Origin: Hyphomicrobiales bacterium
GTDB lineage: Bacteria; Pseudomonadota; Alphaproteobacteria; Rhizobiales; Rhizobiaceae
Length of the DNA stretch: 60,600 bases
Direction: 5' to 3'
Assembly (NCBI GenBank): GCA_003577315.1
Contig: QEVK01000021.1
Span: 1 to 60,600, forward strand
A program made the translations under genes and the position numbers. The notes beneath the pieces are model-generated. The model did no database searches. It was not told the DNA's origin and saw nothing but the letters and a program-made list of their open reading frames with translations. This document shows positions 39,682 through 48,475 of the stretch, piece after piece. Positions within the stretch are counted from its first letter, which is position 1, and every line of letters begins with the position of its first letter.

Positions 39682-39698
39682 ATTGAAATCCTTTCAAT
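39682..39698. promoter_or_regulatory. Perfect 17-bp palindrome in the fba promoter region
   Basis: ATTGAAA (39682-39688) and TTTCAAT (39692-39698) are exact complements with a 3-bp spacer. The right arm runs into a second 8-bp palindrome AATCGATT (39696-39703), whose central CG is typical of LacI-family operators. The site lies about 80 bp before the fba start in an AT-rich island. The regulator is unknown. Confidence 0.6.
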
Positions 39699-39778
39699 CG
39701 ATTCGACTGGCGGGCCTGCATTCCGTTCGTTTGCCGCATCTGCTAAGCGGCCTTCAAACACGAACATGGAGGCAGATG

Positions 39779-40690
39779 ATGAGCGAGCGTCTCAAGGACA
39801 TCGTGACCGCAATGGCCGAGCAGGCCGCAAACAAGGACGGCTTCATCGCCGCGCTCGACCAGTCGGGCGGCTCCACGCCCAAGGCGCTCAGGCTCTACGG
39901 CATCGAGGAAGGCGCCTGGTCGAACGATGCCGAGATGTTCGACCTCATCCACCAGATGCGTACGAGGATCATCAAGTCGCCCGCCTTCACCGGCGACAAG
40001 GTGATGGGCGCGATCCTGTTCGAGCAGACGATGGACCGCGACATCGACGGCACGCCCACGGCGCAGTATCTGTGGGAACGGCGCGGCGTCGTGCCGTTCC
40101 TGAAGGTCGACAAGGGCCTCGCCGACGAGAAGGACGGCGTCAAGCTGATGAAGCCGATGCCCGGCCTCGACGCGCTGCTGGAGCGCGCCGCCGCCAAGGG
40201 AATCTTCGGCACCAAGATGCGTTCGGTGATCGACGCGGCGAACCCGCAGGGCATCGCGGCCATCGTCGCCCAGCAGTTCGAGGTGGCGAGGCAGATCCTC
40301 GGCCACGGCCTCGTCCCGATCATCGAGCCGGAGGTGACGATCTCGATTGCCGACAAGGCGGAAGCCGAGGAGATCCTGCTCGCCGAGATCAGGAAGCAGC
40401 TCGACGGCGCGCCGGCCGGCAAGCAGGTGATGCTCAAGCTGACGCTGCCGACGAAGGCCAACCTCTACAAGCCGCTGATCGACGATCCGCGCGTCATGCG
40501 CGTGGTCGCGCTGTCGGGCGGGTATTCCCGCGCCGACGCGAACGCGATGCTCAGGCAGAATGCGGGCATGATCGCCAGCTTCTCGCGCGCGCTGACCGAG
40601 GGTCTTTCCGCGAAGCAGAGCGATGCCGAGTTCGACGCGGCCCTGGCCGCGGCGATAGACAGCATCTTCGAGGCGTCCCGCGCCAACTGA
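39779..40690 (+). CDS. Class I fructose-bisphosphate aldolase
   Basis: This 303-residue Schiff-base aldolase cleaves fructose 1,6-bisphosphate to two triose phosphates. Blocks include [79 protein letters not shown] and [14 protein letters not shown], the last with the likely Schiff-base lysine. Class II metal-binding motifs are absent. Two ATGs occur in tandem; the second (39779) has the better distance to GGAGG. It ends the glycolytic cluster but has its own AT-rich promoter region with a palindrome, behind a probable terminator, so it may be separately regulated. Confidence 0.94.
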   Translation: MSERLKDIVTAMAEQAANKDGFIAALDQSGGSTPKALRLYGIEEGAWSNDAEMFDLIHQMRTRIIKSPAFTGDKVMGAILFEQTMDRDIDGTPTAQYLWERRGVVPFLKVDKGLADEKDGVKLMKPMPGLDALLERAAAKGIFGTKMRSVIDAANPQGIAAIVAQQFEVARQILGHGLVPIIEPEVTISIADKAEAEEILLAEIRKQLDGAPAGKQVMLKLTLPTKANLYKPLIDDPRVMRVVALSGGYSRADANAMLRQNAGMIASFSRALTEGLSAKQSDAEFDAALAAAIDSIFEASRAN

Positions 40691-40705
40691 CGCGCTTTTT
40701 TCCCA

Positions 40706-40732
40706 GCGCCGCTCGCCCAGGGGGAGCGGCGC
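40706..40732. terminator. Hairpin between the convergent aldolase and small membrane protein genes
   Basis: GCGCCGCTC (40706-40714) pairs exactly with GAGCGGCGC (40724-40732) across a 9-nt loop. There is no U-tract directly after it on either strand; a T-run precedes it on the plus strand. It probably helps end both converging transcripts. Confidence 0.5.
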
Positions 40733-40733
40733 G

Positions 40734-40895
40734 TCACTTGCCGTGGCTGAGAACGACGGTCAGCGAGATGGCGGCCAGCGCGACGATGGCGAGCTTCCAG
40801 AAATCGCTGCGCCTCCTCAGGCCCGGCAGGCCGAGCGGCTTGATGATGTGGGCGATCATCACCGCGACGATCAGCAGGGAGAGTATCTTGGTCAT
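40734..40895 (-). CDS. Small two-helix membrane protein (53 aa), function unknown
   Basis: The start MTKILSLLIVAVMIAHIIKP is a hydrophobic helix. It is followed by a basic turn (GLPGLRRRSDFWK) and a second helix (LAIVALAAISLTVVL). A hairpin membrane topology with a positively charged loop is predicted. Comparable short proteins beside the aldolase gene occur in related rhizobia as conserved hypotheticals. The ribosome site is weak, and an earlier in-frame ATG at 40997 would add a 34-residue leader that looks non-coding. Existence is likely and function is unknown. Confidence 0.65.
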   Translation of the reverse strand: MTKILSLLIVAVMIAHIIKPLGLPGLRRRSDFWKLAIVALAAISLTVVLSHGK

Positions 40896-41037
40896 GCCGG
40901 CGGCCCGCAGCGATTCCGTTGCAACGGACCCGTTTGAGCAGCAACCTTGACTCCTGTCAAAGCCGGGCAGACGTTTGAAAACGACGATGTGAAGCATGAC
41001 CGCCGGGCCGCGAGGCCGGCGGCGAGGGAGGGAGAGA

Positions 41038-42945
41038 ATGGCGTCACGTTACGCGCAGGTCTATGCAGGCTGGCGGGCCGACCCGGAGAGGTTCTGGGCG
41101 GAGGCGGCCGGGGCGATCGACTGGATTTCCCCGCCGACGAGGATCTTCGCTCCCGAGGAGGGCGTTTACGGGCGCTGGTTCGTCGACGGCGTGTGCAACA
41201 CCTGCTTCAACGCCGTCGACCGCCATGTGGCGAGCGGCCGCGCCGACCAGAAGGCGCTGGTCTACGACAGCCCGATCACGGGGAAGAAGAAGAGCTTCAC
41301 CTATGGGGAGCTGAAGGACGAGGTGGTCGCGCTTGCCGCGGTCTTGCGCGCGCAAGGGGTGGAGAAGGGCGACCGCGTCATCATCTACATGCCGATGGTG
41401 CCGGAGGCGGTGTTCGCCATGCTCGCCTGCGCGCGGCTGGGGGCGGTGCATTCGGTGGTGTTCGGCGGCTTTGCCGCGCGCGAGCTGGCCACGCGCATCG
41501 ACGATTCCAGGCCCAGGGTGATCGTCTCGGCCTCCTGCGGCGTCGAGCCCGGCCGCGTCGTCGCCTACAAGCCGCTGCTCGACGGCGCCATCGAGGCCGC
41601 CGCGCACAAGCCGGAGGCCTGCGTCATCCTCCAGCGGCCCGAGCAGACCTGCGAGCTGACGCCCGGCCGCGACGTCGACCTGGCCGAGGCGGTCGCCGCC
41701 GCCAAGGCGGCGGGCGCCGGGGTCGAGTGCGTGCCCGTGGCCGCCACCGACCCGCTCTACGTGCTCTACACCTCGGGCACGACCGGCCAGCCCAAGGGCG
41801 TGGTGCGCGACAATGGCGGCCACATGGTGGCGCTGAAATGGACCATGGAGAACGAGTTCGGCGTCAGGCCGGGCGAGGTGTTCTGGGCCGCTTCCGACGT
41901 CGGCTGGGTGGTCGGCCATTCCTACATCGTCTACGCGCCGCTCCTGCACGGCTGCACCACCATCGTCTTCGAGGGCAAGCCGGTCGGCACGCCCGACGCC
42001 GGCACGTTCTGGCGGGTGATCGCCGAGCATGGCGCGGTGGCGCTGTTCACCGCGCCCACGGCCTTCCGCGCCATCAAGGGCCAGGACCCGAAGGGCGAGT
42101 TCATCGGCAGGTACGATTTGTCGCGCTTCCGCACCCTGTTCCTCGCCGGCGAGCGCGCCGACCCCGAAACGATCAAATGGGCCGAGGCGCGGCTCGGCGT
42201 GCCGGTGATCGACCACTGGTGGCAGACCGAGACCGGCTATCCGATCAGCCACAACCCGGTGGGGCTCGGGCAGCTTCCGGTCAAGTACGGCTCGCCGGCC
42301 GTGCCGATGCCGGGCTACGACGTGCGGGTGCTGGACGATGCCGGCCACGAGGTGCCGGCCGGCACGCTCGGCAACGTCGTCATCAAGCTGCCGCTGCCGC
42401 CCGGCTGCCTGCCGACGCTGTGGAACGCCGACGAGCGCTTCCGCTCGGCCTACCTGTCGGAGTTCCCCGGCTACTACAAGACGGCCGATGCCGGCTACAT
42501 CGACGAGGACAACTACCTCTTCATCATGGCGCGCACCGACGACATCATCAACGTCGCCGGCCATCGCCTCTCGACCGGCGCGATGGAGGAGGTGGTGGCC
42601 GAGCACCCCGACGTCGCCGAATGCGCCGTGGTCGGCATGCAGGACGGCATGAAGGGCCAGATCCCGCTCGGCTTCGTGGTGCTCAACGCCGGGGTGGCGC
42701 GCGAGCCGGCCGAGATCGAGAAGGAAGTGATCGCGCTGGTGCGCGACAAGATCGGGCCGGTCGCCGCCTTCAAGTCGGTGGTGACGGTCAAGCGCCTGCC
42801 CAAGACGCGCTCGGGCAAGATCCTGCGCGGCACGATGCAGAAGATGGCCGACCGCGAGACATGGTCGATGCCGGCCACCATCGACGACCCGGCAATCCTC
42901 GACGAGATCGGCTCGGCGCTGCACGGCAAGGGCATCGGCGGCTGA
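41038..42945 (+). CDS. prpE: Propionyl-CoA synthetase (acyl-CoA synthetase, PrpE/ACSS3 type)
   Basis: This 635-residue adenylate-forming enzyme activates propionate (or acetate) to the CoA thioester via an acyl-AMP. It has the start YAQVYAGWRADPERFWAEAA, the P-loop YTSGTTGQPKGVVRDNGGH, WAASDVGWVVGHSYIVYAPL, the adenylate motif WWQTETGYPISHN, YYKTADAGYIDEDNYLFIMA and the acetylation-site lysine in KTRSGKILRGTM. The GTTGQPKGVVRD form and length fit PrpE rather than Acs. GGGAGGGAGAG precedes the ATG. Substrate preference is inferred. An SDR gene follows 76 bp downstream. Confidence 0.92.
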   Translation: MASRYAQVYAGWRADPERFWAEAAGAIDWISPPTRIFAPEEGVYGRWFVDGVCNTCFNAVDRHVASGRADQKALVYDSPITGKKKSFTYGELKDEVVALAAVLRAQGVEKGDRVIIYMPMVPEAVFAMLACARLGAVHSVVFGGFAARELATRIDDSRPRVIVSASCGVEPGRVVAYKPLLDGAIEAAAHKPEACVILQRPEQTCELTPGRDVDLAEAVAAAKAAGAGVECVPVAATDPLYVLYTSGTTGQPKGVVRDNGGHMVALKWTMENEFGVRPGEVFWAASDVGWVVGHSYIVYAPLLHGCTTIVFEGKPVGTPDAGTFWRVIAEHGAVALFTAPTAFRAIKGQDPKGEFIGRYDLSRFRTLFLAGERADPETIKWAEARLGVPVIDHWWQTETGYPISHNPVGLGQLPVKYGSPAVPMPGYDVRVLDDAGHEVPAGTLGNVVIKLPLPPGCLPTLWNADERFRSAYLSEFPGYYKTADAGYIDEDNYLFIMARTDDIINVAGHRLSTGAMEEVVAEHPDVAECAVVGMQDGMKGQIPLGFVVLNAGVAREPAEIEKEVIALVRDKIGPVAAFKSVVTVKRLPKTRSGKILRGTMQKMADRETWSMPATIDDPAILDEIGSALHGKGIGG

Positions 42946-43021
42946 GAGGCGGCCGGCCGGACTTGACCCCGGCGCCCGGCCGCGCCTATCCCTCGTGCCT
43001 CGACAACGAGCGGAGCGGACC

Positions 43022-43813
43022 ATGACGCTGGACGGCAAGACCGCAATCGTGACCGGCGGGGCGGGCGGCATCGGCTACGCCATCGCCGAGCGGTTCCTCA
43101 ACGACGGCGCGCGCGTCGTCATAGCCGATGTCGACCTGGCCGGCGGCCGGCGCGCCGAGGCAGACCTCGGCCGGCTCGGGCAGGCGCGCTTCGTGCGCAC
43201 CGATGTCGGGCGCAAGCTCGACGTCCACAACCTCGTCGCCGCCACGGTCGACGCCTTCGGCGACGTCGACATCCTCGTCAACAATGCCGGCATCGTCCAC
43301 GCGGCCGACTTCCTCGACCTCAAGGAGGAGGATTTCGACCGGGTGCTCGCGGTGAACCTGAAAGGCGCGTTCCTCGCAGGCCAGGCGGCGGCGCGCTTCA
43401 TGGTCGACAAGGTCAAGGCCGGCGGCGCGCCGGGCGCCATCGTCAACATGTCGTCGGTCAACGCCGTGTTCGCGCTGCCCGAGCAGCTCGCCTATTCGGT
43501 GTCCAAGGGCGGCGTCGCCCAGCTCACCAAGGCCATGGCGCTGTCGCTGGCGCCGTGGGGCATCCGCGTCAACGCCATCGGTCCCGGCTCGATCGCCACC
43601 GACATGCTGGCCGCCGTGATCGCCGGGCCGGAGGGCAGGGAGCGCATCCTGTCGCGCACACCGCTCGGGCGCGTCGGCGAGCCCTCGGAGATCGCGGCCA
43701 TCGCCGCCTTCCTCGCCTCGGACGAGGCCAGCTACATCACCGGCCAGACCATCTATGCCGATGGCGGGCGGCTGGCGCTCAACTATACGGTGAAGCCGCC
43801 GGCGCAGAAGTGA
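43022..43813 (+). CDS. Short-chain dehydrogenase/reductase, substrate unknown
   Basis: This 263-residue classical SDR has TGGAGGIG (11-18), an acidic DVDLAG after the second strand suggesting NAD(H) preference, NNAGIVHAADF, the catalytic Ser-Tyr-Lys in VNMSSVNAVFALPEQLAYSV and SKGG, GPGSIATDML, and the C-terminal SYITGQTIYADGGRL. Such enzymes oxidise or reduce alcohols, sugars or 3-hydroxyacyl groups. It follows prpE in the same direction but the link is weak. It is convergent with trcR, 27 bp away. I cannot name the substrate. Confidence 0.88.
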   Translation: MTLDGKTAIVTGGAGGIGYAIAERFLNDGARVVIADVDLAGGRRAEADLGRLGQARFVRTDVGRKLDVHNLVAATVDAFGDVDILVNNAGIVHAADFLDLKEEDFDRVLAVNLKGAFLAGQAAARFMVDKVKAGGAPGAIVNMSSVNAVFALPEQLAYSVSKGGVAQLTKAMALSLAPWGIRVNAIGPGSIATDMLAAVIAGPEGRERILSRTPLGRVGEPSEIAAIAAFLASDEASYITGQTIYADGGRLALNYTVKPPAQK

Positions 43814-43840
43814 TCCCGCGCCGCAGGACGGCCGGGCCGC

Positions 43841-44533
43841 CTATTCCTCGTCCTCGTCGGGCGCGGTCGACTTGAGCGAGGACAGCTTGGCGAAGACGGC
43901 GTCGGCGTCGAGCTCGTCCTCGTCGCGGTCGGCCTTGTCGGTGCGCACGTCGAGGCCCTCGGTCATCGAGGCCGGCAGCAGCGTGTCGCCGACGGGCGCG
44001 GCGGCCGGCTGGCCGCGCGAGGCGCGCTGGATCTCGAGGTCGAGGTCGATCTGCGAGCACAGGCCGAGCGTCACCGGGTCCATCGGCGTGAGGTTGGCCG
44101 CGTTCCAGTGGGTGCGGTTGCGGATCTGCTCGATGGTCGACTTGGTGGTGCCGACGAGGCGGGAAACCTGCGCGTCCTTCAGCTCGGGATGGTTCTTGAC
44201 CAGCCACAGGATGGCGTTGGGCCGGTCCTGGCGCTTCGACAGCGGCGTGTAGCGCGGCGCGCGGCGCTTGGATTCGGGCACGCGCACCTTCGGCTCCGAC
44301 AGCTTGAGCTTGTGCTCGGGATCGGCCTCGCCCTTCGCGATCTCCTCGCGCGAGAGCTGGCCGGTCATCACCGGGTCGAGGCCCTTGATGCCCTGCGCGG
44401 CCTCGCCGTCGGCGATCGCCTTGACCTCGAGCGGGTGCAGCTTGCAGAACTGGGCGATCTGGTCGAAGGAAAGCGCCGTGTTGTCGACCAGCCAGACGGC
44501 GGTCGCCTTGGGCATGAGCAGCGTGTTGGCCAT
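43841..44533 (-). CDS. trcR: Cell cycle transcriptional regulator TrcR (DUF1013)
   Basis: This 230-residue protein, widespread only in alphaproteobacteria, starts MANTLLMPKATAVWLVDNTA. It has a helix-turn-helix-like N-terminus (LSFDQIAQFCKLHPLEVKAI, then ADGEAAQGIKG). A central basic block (SKRRAPRYTPLSKRQDRPNA) is followed by a second putative helix-turn-helix (LKDAQVSRLVGTTKSTIEQI). The C-terminus is acidic. DUF1013 proteins are annotated as the cell-cycle regulator TrcR. GAGAGG precedes the ATG. It is flanked by unrelated genes on both sides, so it is probably monocistronic. Confidence 0.9.
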   Translation of the reverse strand: MANTLLMPKATAVWLVDNTALSFDQIAQFCKLHPLEVKAIADGEAAQGIKGLDPVMTGQLSREEIAKGEADPEHKLKLSEPKVRVPESKRRAPRYTPLSKRQDRPNAILWLVKNHPELKDAQVSRLVGTTKSTIEQIRNRTHWNAANLTPMDPVTLGLCSQIDLDLEIQRASRGQPAAAPVGDTLLPASMTEGLDVRTDKADRDEDELDADAVFAKLSSLKSTAPDEDEE

Positions 44534-44699
44534 GGGGTAAAGTCCTCTCGTTCGCCCGCGTCCCTGTCGCGGGCGGTGGGCGAAGCCACCGATTTGGGAA
44601 ATCGGGGAAGATATAGCGGCATTCGCCGCGCCCCGCAACGAAAAGCCGCGAATTTCCCTTTCTCGCAGCGACGGCGAGTGGGCGCGGGGAGGGCCGGCC

Positions 44700-45707
44700 C
44701 TATCCCACGTCGAGCACGATCTTGCCGATGTGGTCGCCTTCCTCCATGCGCTCGTGCGCCCGCCAGGCCTCCTTCAGCGGGAAGATCATGTCCATCACCG
44801 GCGCGATCCTGCGGCTGGCCAGAAGCGGCCACACCTTGGCCTCGAGCTCGGCGGCGATCTCGCCCTTGAAGGCGACGCTGCGCGGCCTGAGCGTCGAGCC
44901 GGTATGGGTGAGGCGCTTGACCATCAGCCGGGCGATGTCGACGCTGGCTTTTGCGCCGCCGAGCGTGGCGATCTGCACGATGCGCCCCTCCACGGCCGCC
45001 GCCGCGTAGTTGCGCGAGACGTAGTCGCCGCCGACCATGTCGAGGATGACGTCGACGCCCTTGCCGTCCGTCTCCTCCCTGGCGACGCGCACGAAGTCCT
45101 CCTCGCGGTAGTTGATGGCGCGGGCCGCGCCGAGCTTCAGGCACGCCTCGCATTTCTCGGCCGAGCCGGCCGTGGCCAGCACCCTGGCGCCGAAGGCCGC
45201 GCCGAGCTGGATCGCGGCCGTGCCGATGCCGGAGGAGCCGCCGTGGACGAGGAAGCTTTCGCCCGCCTTCAGCCCGCCGCGCTGGAAGACGTTGTGCCAG
45301 ACGGTGAAGAAGGTCTCGGGAATGGCGGCGGCCTCCGAGAAGGTGAAGCCGGCCGGCACCGGCAGGGCGTTGGTCTCGTGGACGGCGACGTATTCGGCGT
45401 AGCCGCCGCCGGGGGTGAGCGCCGCGACCGGGTCGCCCGTGCGCCAGCGCGCGGCGCCCTCGCCCGTTGCCGCCACCTCGCCGGCCACTTCCAGCCCCGG
45501 CAGGTCGGATGCGCCCGGCGGCGGCGGATAGGTGCCCTGCCGCTGCGCCACGTCCGGCCGGTTGACGCCGGCGGCGCGCACCCGGATCACGATCTCGCCG
45601 GGCCCCGGCCGGGGCACGGGGCGGCTTTCGGGCTTGAGCACCAGCGGCCCGCCGGGCTCCGTGATCGCGATCGCCGTCATCGTTTCCGGCAGCGTGCTTG
45701 CGCTCAT
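44700..45707 (-). CDS. NAD(P)H-quinone oxidoreductase (zinc-free MDR family, PIG3-like)
   Basis: This 335-residue enzyme has the domain order of quinone reductases: MTAIAITEPGGPLVLKPESR, AAGVNRPDVAQRQGTYPPPP, GLEVAGEVAATGEG, AALTPGGGYAEYV, and the Rossmann block SFLVHGGSSGIGTAAIQLGA. Catalytic zinc ligands are absent. NADPH-dependent reduction of quinones is the family activity. It is divergent from the DUF1192 gene and has no obvious operon partner. GAAAGGAGCA precedes the start. Confidence 0.9.
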   Translation of the reverse strand: MSASTLPETMTAIAITEPGGPLVLKPESRPVPRPGPGEIVIRVRAAGVNRPDVAQRQGTYPPPPGASDLPGLEVAGEVAATGEGAARWRTGDPVAALTPGGGYAEYVAVHETNALPVPAGFTFSEAAAIPETFFTVWHNVFQRGGLKAGESFLVHGGSSGIGTAAIQLGAAFGARVLATAGSAEKCEACLKLGAARAINYREEDFVRVAREETDGKGVDVILDMVGGDYVSRNYAAAAVEGRIVQIATLGGAKASVDIARLMVKRLTHTGSTLRPRSVAFKGEIAAELEAKVWPLLASRRIAPVMDMIFPLKEAWRAHERMEEGDHIGKIVLDVG

Positions 45708-45805
45708 GCCTGCTCCTTTCGCGCCTGGTACGGCCGGGCGGTTTGCCTCGGCCTGCTCTCCTTATGTACACTGATGCGGGCCGAGGCAAAGTGGAGGAGC
45801 GGAAA

Positions 45806-45997
45806 ATGGCGCTGTTCGACGACGAGGCGGCCAGGCCGAAACGGGTGCACGAGATCGGGCAGGACCTGTCGCTCCTGTCGGCCGACGAGCTGCGCGAGCG
45901 CATCGACCAGTTGCGGGCCGAGATCGCGCGGATCGAGGGCGAGCTCGACGCCAAGGGCTCCAGCCGGATCGCCGCCGAGGCGCTGTTCCGGCGCTGA
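45806..45997 (+). CDS. DUF1192 family protein
   Basis: This 63-residue acidic protein starts MALFDDEAARPKRVHEIGQD, then LSLLSADELRERIDQLRAEI and ARIEGELDAKGSSRIAAEAL. That is the signature of DUF1192, a short alphaproteobacterial family of unknown function. The last two thirds are predicted to be a coiled coil. GGAGGAG lies upstream of the ATG. It is divergent from the quinone oxidoreductase and stands alone. Confidence 0.9.
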   Translation: MALFDDEAARPKRVHEIGQDLSLLSADELRERIDQLRAEIARIEGELDAKGSSRIAAEALFRR

Positions 45998-46129
45998 GAA
46001 AAGTCTGTTTGCGAAACGGTGTCGCAACCGTGTAAGCGGCGTGCCCGAAAATCCGCCAGATTTCATCGGAATCGACAGCCTGATTCCCTGCCCTGATTCC
46101 CGTCCGGCCCGGATCACAGCGGAGACGTC

Positions 46130-47410
46130 ATGTTCGCCACCTACCGTTCCATCGTCTCGCTGCTTTGCGGCACCGCCTTCCTGCTCGCCGGCTCGGGCCT
46201 GCACAGCCTGCTTCTGCCGCTGCGCGGCCAGGCCGAGGGCTTCTCCACCGCCGCGCTCGGCCTGCTGGGCACCGCCTGGGCCGGCGGCTTCGTGGCCGGC
46301 TGCTATTTCGCGCCGCTGCTCGTGCGCAAGGTCGGGCATGTGCGCGCCTTCGGCGCCTTCGCCTCCTCGGCCGCGATGGTGGCGCTGACCACCGGGCTGT
46401 GGATCGACGAGCTGGCCTGGATCGGCCTGCGCGCCGCCACCGGCTTCGCCATGGCGGGCGCCTTCATGGTCATCGAGAGCTGGCTCAACGAGCGCGCCAC
46501 CAACGAGAACCGCGGCACAGTGTTCGGCCTCTACATGATGGTGACCTACGCCGCCATCACCGTCGGCCAGATGATGGTGGCCACCACCGACGTGGGAAAC
46601 GCGGCCCCCTTCATGCTGGCGGGCATCCTGTTCTGCGCCTCGCTCATTCCCACGGCCATCTCCTCGGCCGCCTCGCCGCAGCCGCTGGCCGAGGTCAGGC
46701 TCGACCTTCGCCGCCTCTACGCCAATTCGCCGGTGGCGGCGGTGGGCTGCGTGCTGATCGGCGTCGCCAACGGCGCCTGGGGCACGCTGGGGGCGGTCTA
46801 CGGCGCGCGCGCCGGCATCTCGGCCTTCGAGATCGCGCTGATGATGAGCATCGTGGTGATCTCCGGCGCGCTGGCGCAGCTTCCCGTCGGCCGCGCCTCC
46901 GACCGCACCGACCGCCGCTACGTGCTTTCGGCCGCCTCGTTCGGCGCGGCGCTGTTCGCGCTGGCGCTGTTTTCCTTCGCGCCGCGCTCGGGCGTGCCGA
47001 TCCTGGTGCTGACGGCCGCCTATGGCGCGCTCGCCTACACGCTCTATTCCGTCGCCGTGGCGCATGCCAACGACCACGCCGGCAGCGAGGATTTCGTCAA
47101 GGTCTCGGGCGGCCTGCTGCTTCTCTACGGCTTCGGCACCATGATCGGCCCGGTGATGGGCGCGCTCCTGATGGAGCGGCTGCGCCCCGACAGCCTGTTC
47201 CTGGCCACGGCGGCGCCGCATCTGGCGCTCGGCGTCTACGCGCTGGTGCGCGCCCGCGCCCGCGCGCCGGTTCCGGTCGAGGAGCGCGAGGCCTTCAAGA
47301 CCCTGCCGGCCGAGCGCGCGGTGACGCCCCAGGCCGTGCTGCTCGACCCGCGCAGCGAGCAGGAGGACGGCGAGGGCGGCGCGCAGGGGCTGAAGCCGGC
47401 TGCCGAGTGA
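46130..47410 (+). CDS. MFS transporter (YcaD-like)
   Basis: This 426-residue protein has 12 hydrophobic segments and a cytoplasmic C-tail of about 50 residues. The loop 2-3 MFS motif is replaced by YFAPLLVRKVGHVRAF, and the centre has RAATGFAMAGAFMVIESWLN and ERATNENRGTVFGLYMM. These residues (ESWLN, NRG) are typical of the YcaD/UPF0226-like branch of the major facilitator superfamily. The substrate is unknown. GGAG precedes the ATG at 46130. It is followed 60 bp later by the ArsR-type regulator in the same direction. Confidence 0.88.
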   Translation: MFATYRSIVSLLCGTAFLLAGSGLHSLLLPLRGQAEGFSTAALGLLGTAWAGGFVAGCYFAPLLVRKVGHVRAFGAFASSAAMVALTTGLWIDELAWIGLRAATGFAMAGAFMVIESWLNERATNENRGTVFGLYMMVTYAAITVGQMMVATTDVGNAAPFMLAGILFCASLIPTAISSAASPQPLAEVRLDLRRLYANSPVAAVGCVLIGVANGAWGTLGAVYGARAGISAFEIALMMSIVVISGALAQLPVGRASDRTDRRYVLSAASFGAALFALALFSFAPRSGVPILVLTAAYGALAYTLYSVAVAHANDHAGSEDFVKVSGGLLLLYGFGTMIGPVMGALLMERLRPDSLFLATAAPHLALGVYALVRARARAPVPVEEREAFKTLPAERAVTPQAVLLDPRSEQEDGEGGAQGLKPAAE

Positions 47411-47470
47411 GCGCGCGGGGCGGACGCGGGCGCTTTGCGTTTCGCCGCGAGGCGGCTACAAGATGCGGCC

Positions 47471-47734
47471 ATGGTCCAGCATGATGCCTTCGCGGCGATC
47501 GCCGACGCCAACCGCCGCCTCCTGCTCGAGGCGCTGCGGCGCGGGCCCAAGACGGTCGGCGAGCTGGCCGGCGGCCTGCCGGTGTCGCGGCCGGCGGTGT
47601 CGCAGCATCTCAAGGTGCTGCTCGACGCCGGGCTGGTCAGCGTCCGCGCCCAGGGCACGAAGCGCATCTACGCGCTCGACGCCGACGGCCTGCTGCGGCT
47701 CAACGTCTGGATCGACCAGTTCTGGCAGGGCTGA
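47471..47734 (+). CDS. Short ArsR-type winged-helix regulator
   Basis: This 87-residue protein has AIADANRRLLLEALRRGPKT, VGELAGGLPVSRPAVSQHLK, VLLDAGLVSVRAQGTKRIYA and LDADGLLRLNVWIDQFWQG, a complete ArsR/SdpR-like winged helix. Family members usually extend another 15-25 residues after the final WxxxFW segment and are followed by an SRPBCC gene. Here the gene stops right after it and no such partner is present. The protein may be slightly truncated or a compact variant. The start at the ATG at 47471 is the natural one; another 36 bp earlier is possible. No metal-binding cysteines are present. Confidence 0.83.
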   Translation: MVQHDAFAAIADANRRLLLEALRRGPKTVGELAGGLPVSRPAVSQHLKVLLDAGLVSVRAQGTKRIYALDADGLLRLNVWIDQFWQG

Positions 47735-47773
47735 ACCGCGCGGAGCGTCGCGCCGGGGCATGGAGCGGGCATG

Positions 47774-47802
47774 AAAAAGCCGGCGGCGGGACCGCCACCG
47801 GC
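47774..47802 (-). terminator. Intrinsic terminator for the minus-strand DUF465 gene
   Basis: On the minus strand the stem GCCGG-x-GGCGG / CCGCC-x-CCGGC (47779-47802), with one internal mismatch and a 2-nt loop, is followed by TTTTT (47774-47778). It is 31 bp beyond the DUF465 stop. Confidence 0.82.
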
Positions 47803-47832
47803 AGCGTTGCGATGTGTCGCAAGACCGAAGGG

Positions 47833-48009
47833 TCAGTGCTGGGTCGGCGCCTGCAACCTCTCGATCTGATCCTTGATGGCCAGCTTGCGCCTCTTCAGCT
47901 GCGCGATCTCGAGGTCGTCTATCGACGGATGCGACATAGCCTCGTCGAGCTGACGCTCGATGTCGCCGTGCTTGCGCTGCAGTTCCGCAAGATGGGATGC
48001 AAGAGACAT
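47833..48009 (-). CDS. DUF465 (YdcH-like) protein 1
   Basis: This 58-residue protein starts MSLASHLAELQRKHGDIERQ, then LDEAMSHPSIDDLEIAQLKR and RKLAIKDQIERLQ. It is the compact helical hairpin of the DUF465/YdcH family, of unknown function. GGGAGAG precedes the ATG at 48009. It is divergent from a second DUF465 gene 224 bp away, a usual arrangement in Rhizobiales. A clear terminator follows. Confidence 0.92.
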   Translation of the reverse strand: MSLASHLAELQRKHGDIERQLDEAMSHPSIDDLEIAQLKRRKLAIKDQIERLQAPTQH

Positions 48010-48233
48010 GATAGGCTCTCCCTTCAAGGTTCCTTGACCGCGCCGTCTCCGGCTCCCTCGCAGGCCGCCGGACATGACAGCACGGTGACAGTGTGCCATC
48101 GATTTATCCGGCTGTCGAATGTGGCATTGTGGCTTTTCCCGCCGACGCTAAACGTGTTATTAAATCGGCTCCGGCCGCCGGCCGGAAACCGCCCGCATGG
48201 CGCGCAGTCGCCGCATTCTTCAGACGGACGAGC

Positions 48234-48437
48234 ATGTCGGAACAGGAACAGGCCGAGATTCGTCTCGAGTTTGCCAAGCTCAAGCAGGAACATACGGATC
48301 TGGACGCCGCGATCAACGCGATGATCGCGACCGGCTGCGACGCCTTGCAGATACAGCGCATGAAGAAGAAGAAGCTGGCGCTGAAGGACAAGCTCAAGCA
48401 GCTCGAAGACCGGATCATCCCCGACATCATCGCCTGA
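48234..48437 (+). CDS. DUF465 (YdcH-like) protein 2
   Basis: This 67-residue protein starts [20 protein letters not shown], then [20 protein letters not shown] and [20 protein letters not shown]. It shares the KRRKLAIKDQI / [11 protein letters not shown] core with its divergent neighbour, so the two are paralogues. The charge pattern suggests a two-helix bundle. purE starts 38 bp downstream, so co-transcription with purEK is likely. Confidence 0.92.
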   Translation: MSEQEQAEIRLEFAKLKQEHTDLDAAINAMIATGCDALQIQRMKKKKLALKDKLKQLEDRIIPDIIA

Positions 48438-48475
48438 CGGGCGCCCCCGGCAGGAAAGCCCGCAGGAAGGAATGC

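Noticed and set aside
41044..43071. 675-residue minus-strand frame opposite prpE
   Set aside because: It has the same antisense composition artefact, and no ribosome site or conserved motif is visible.
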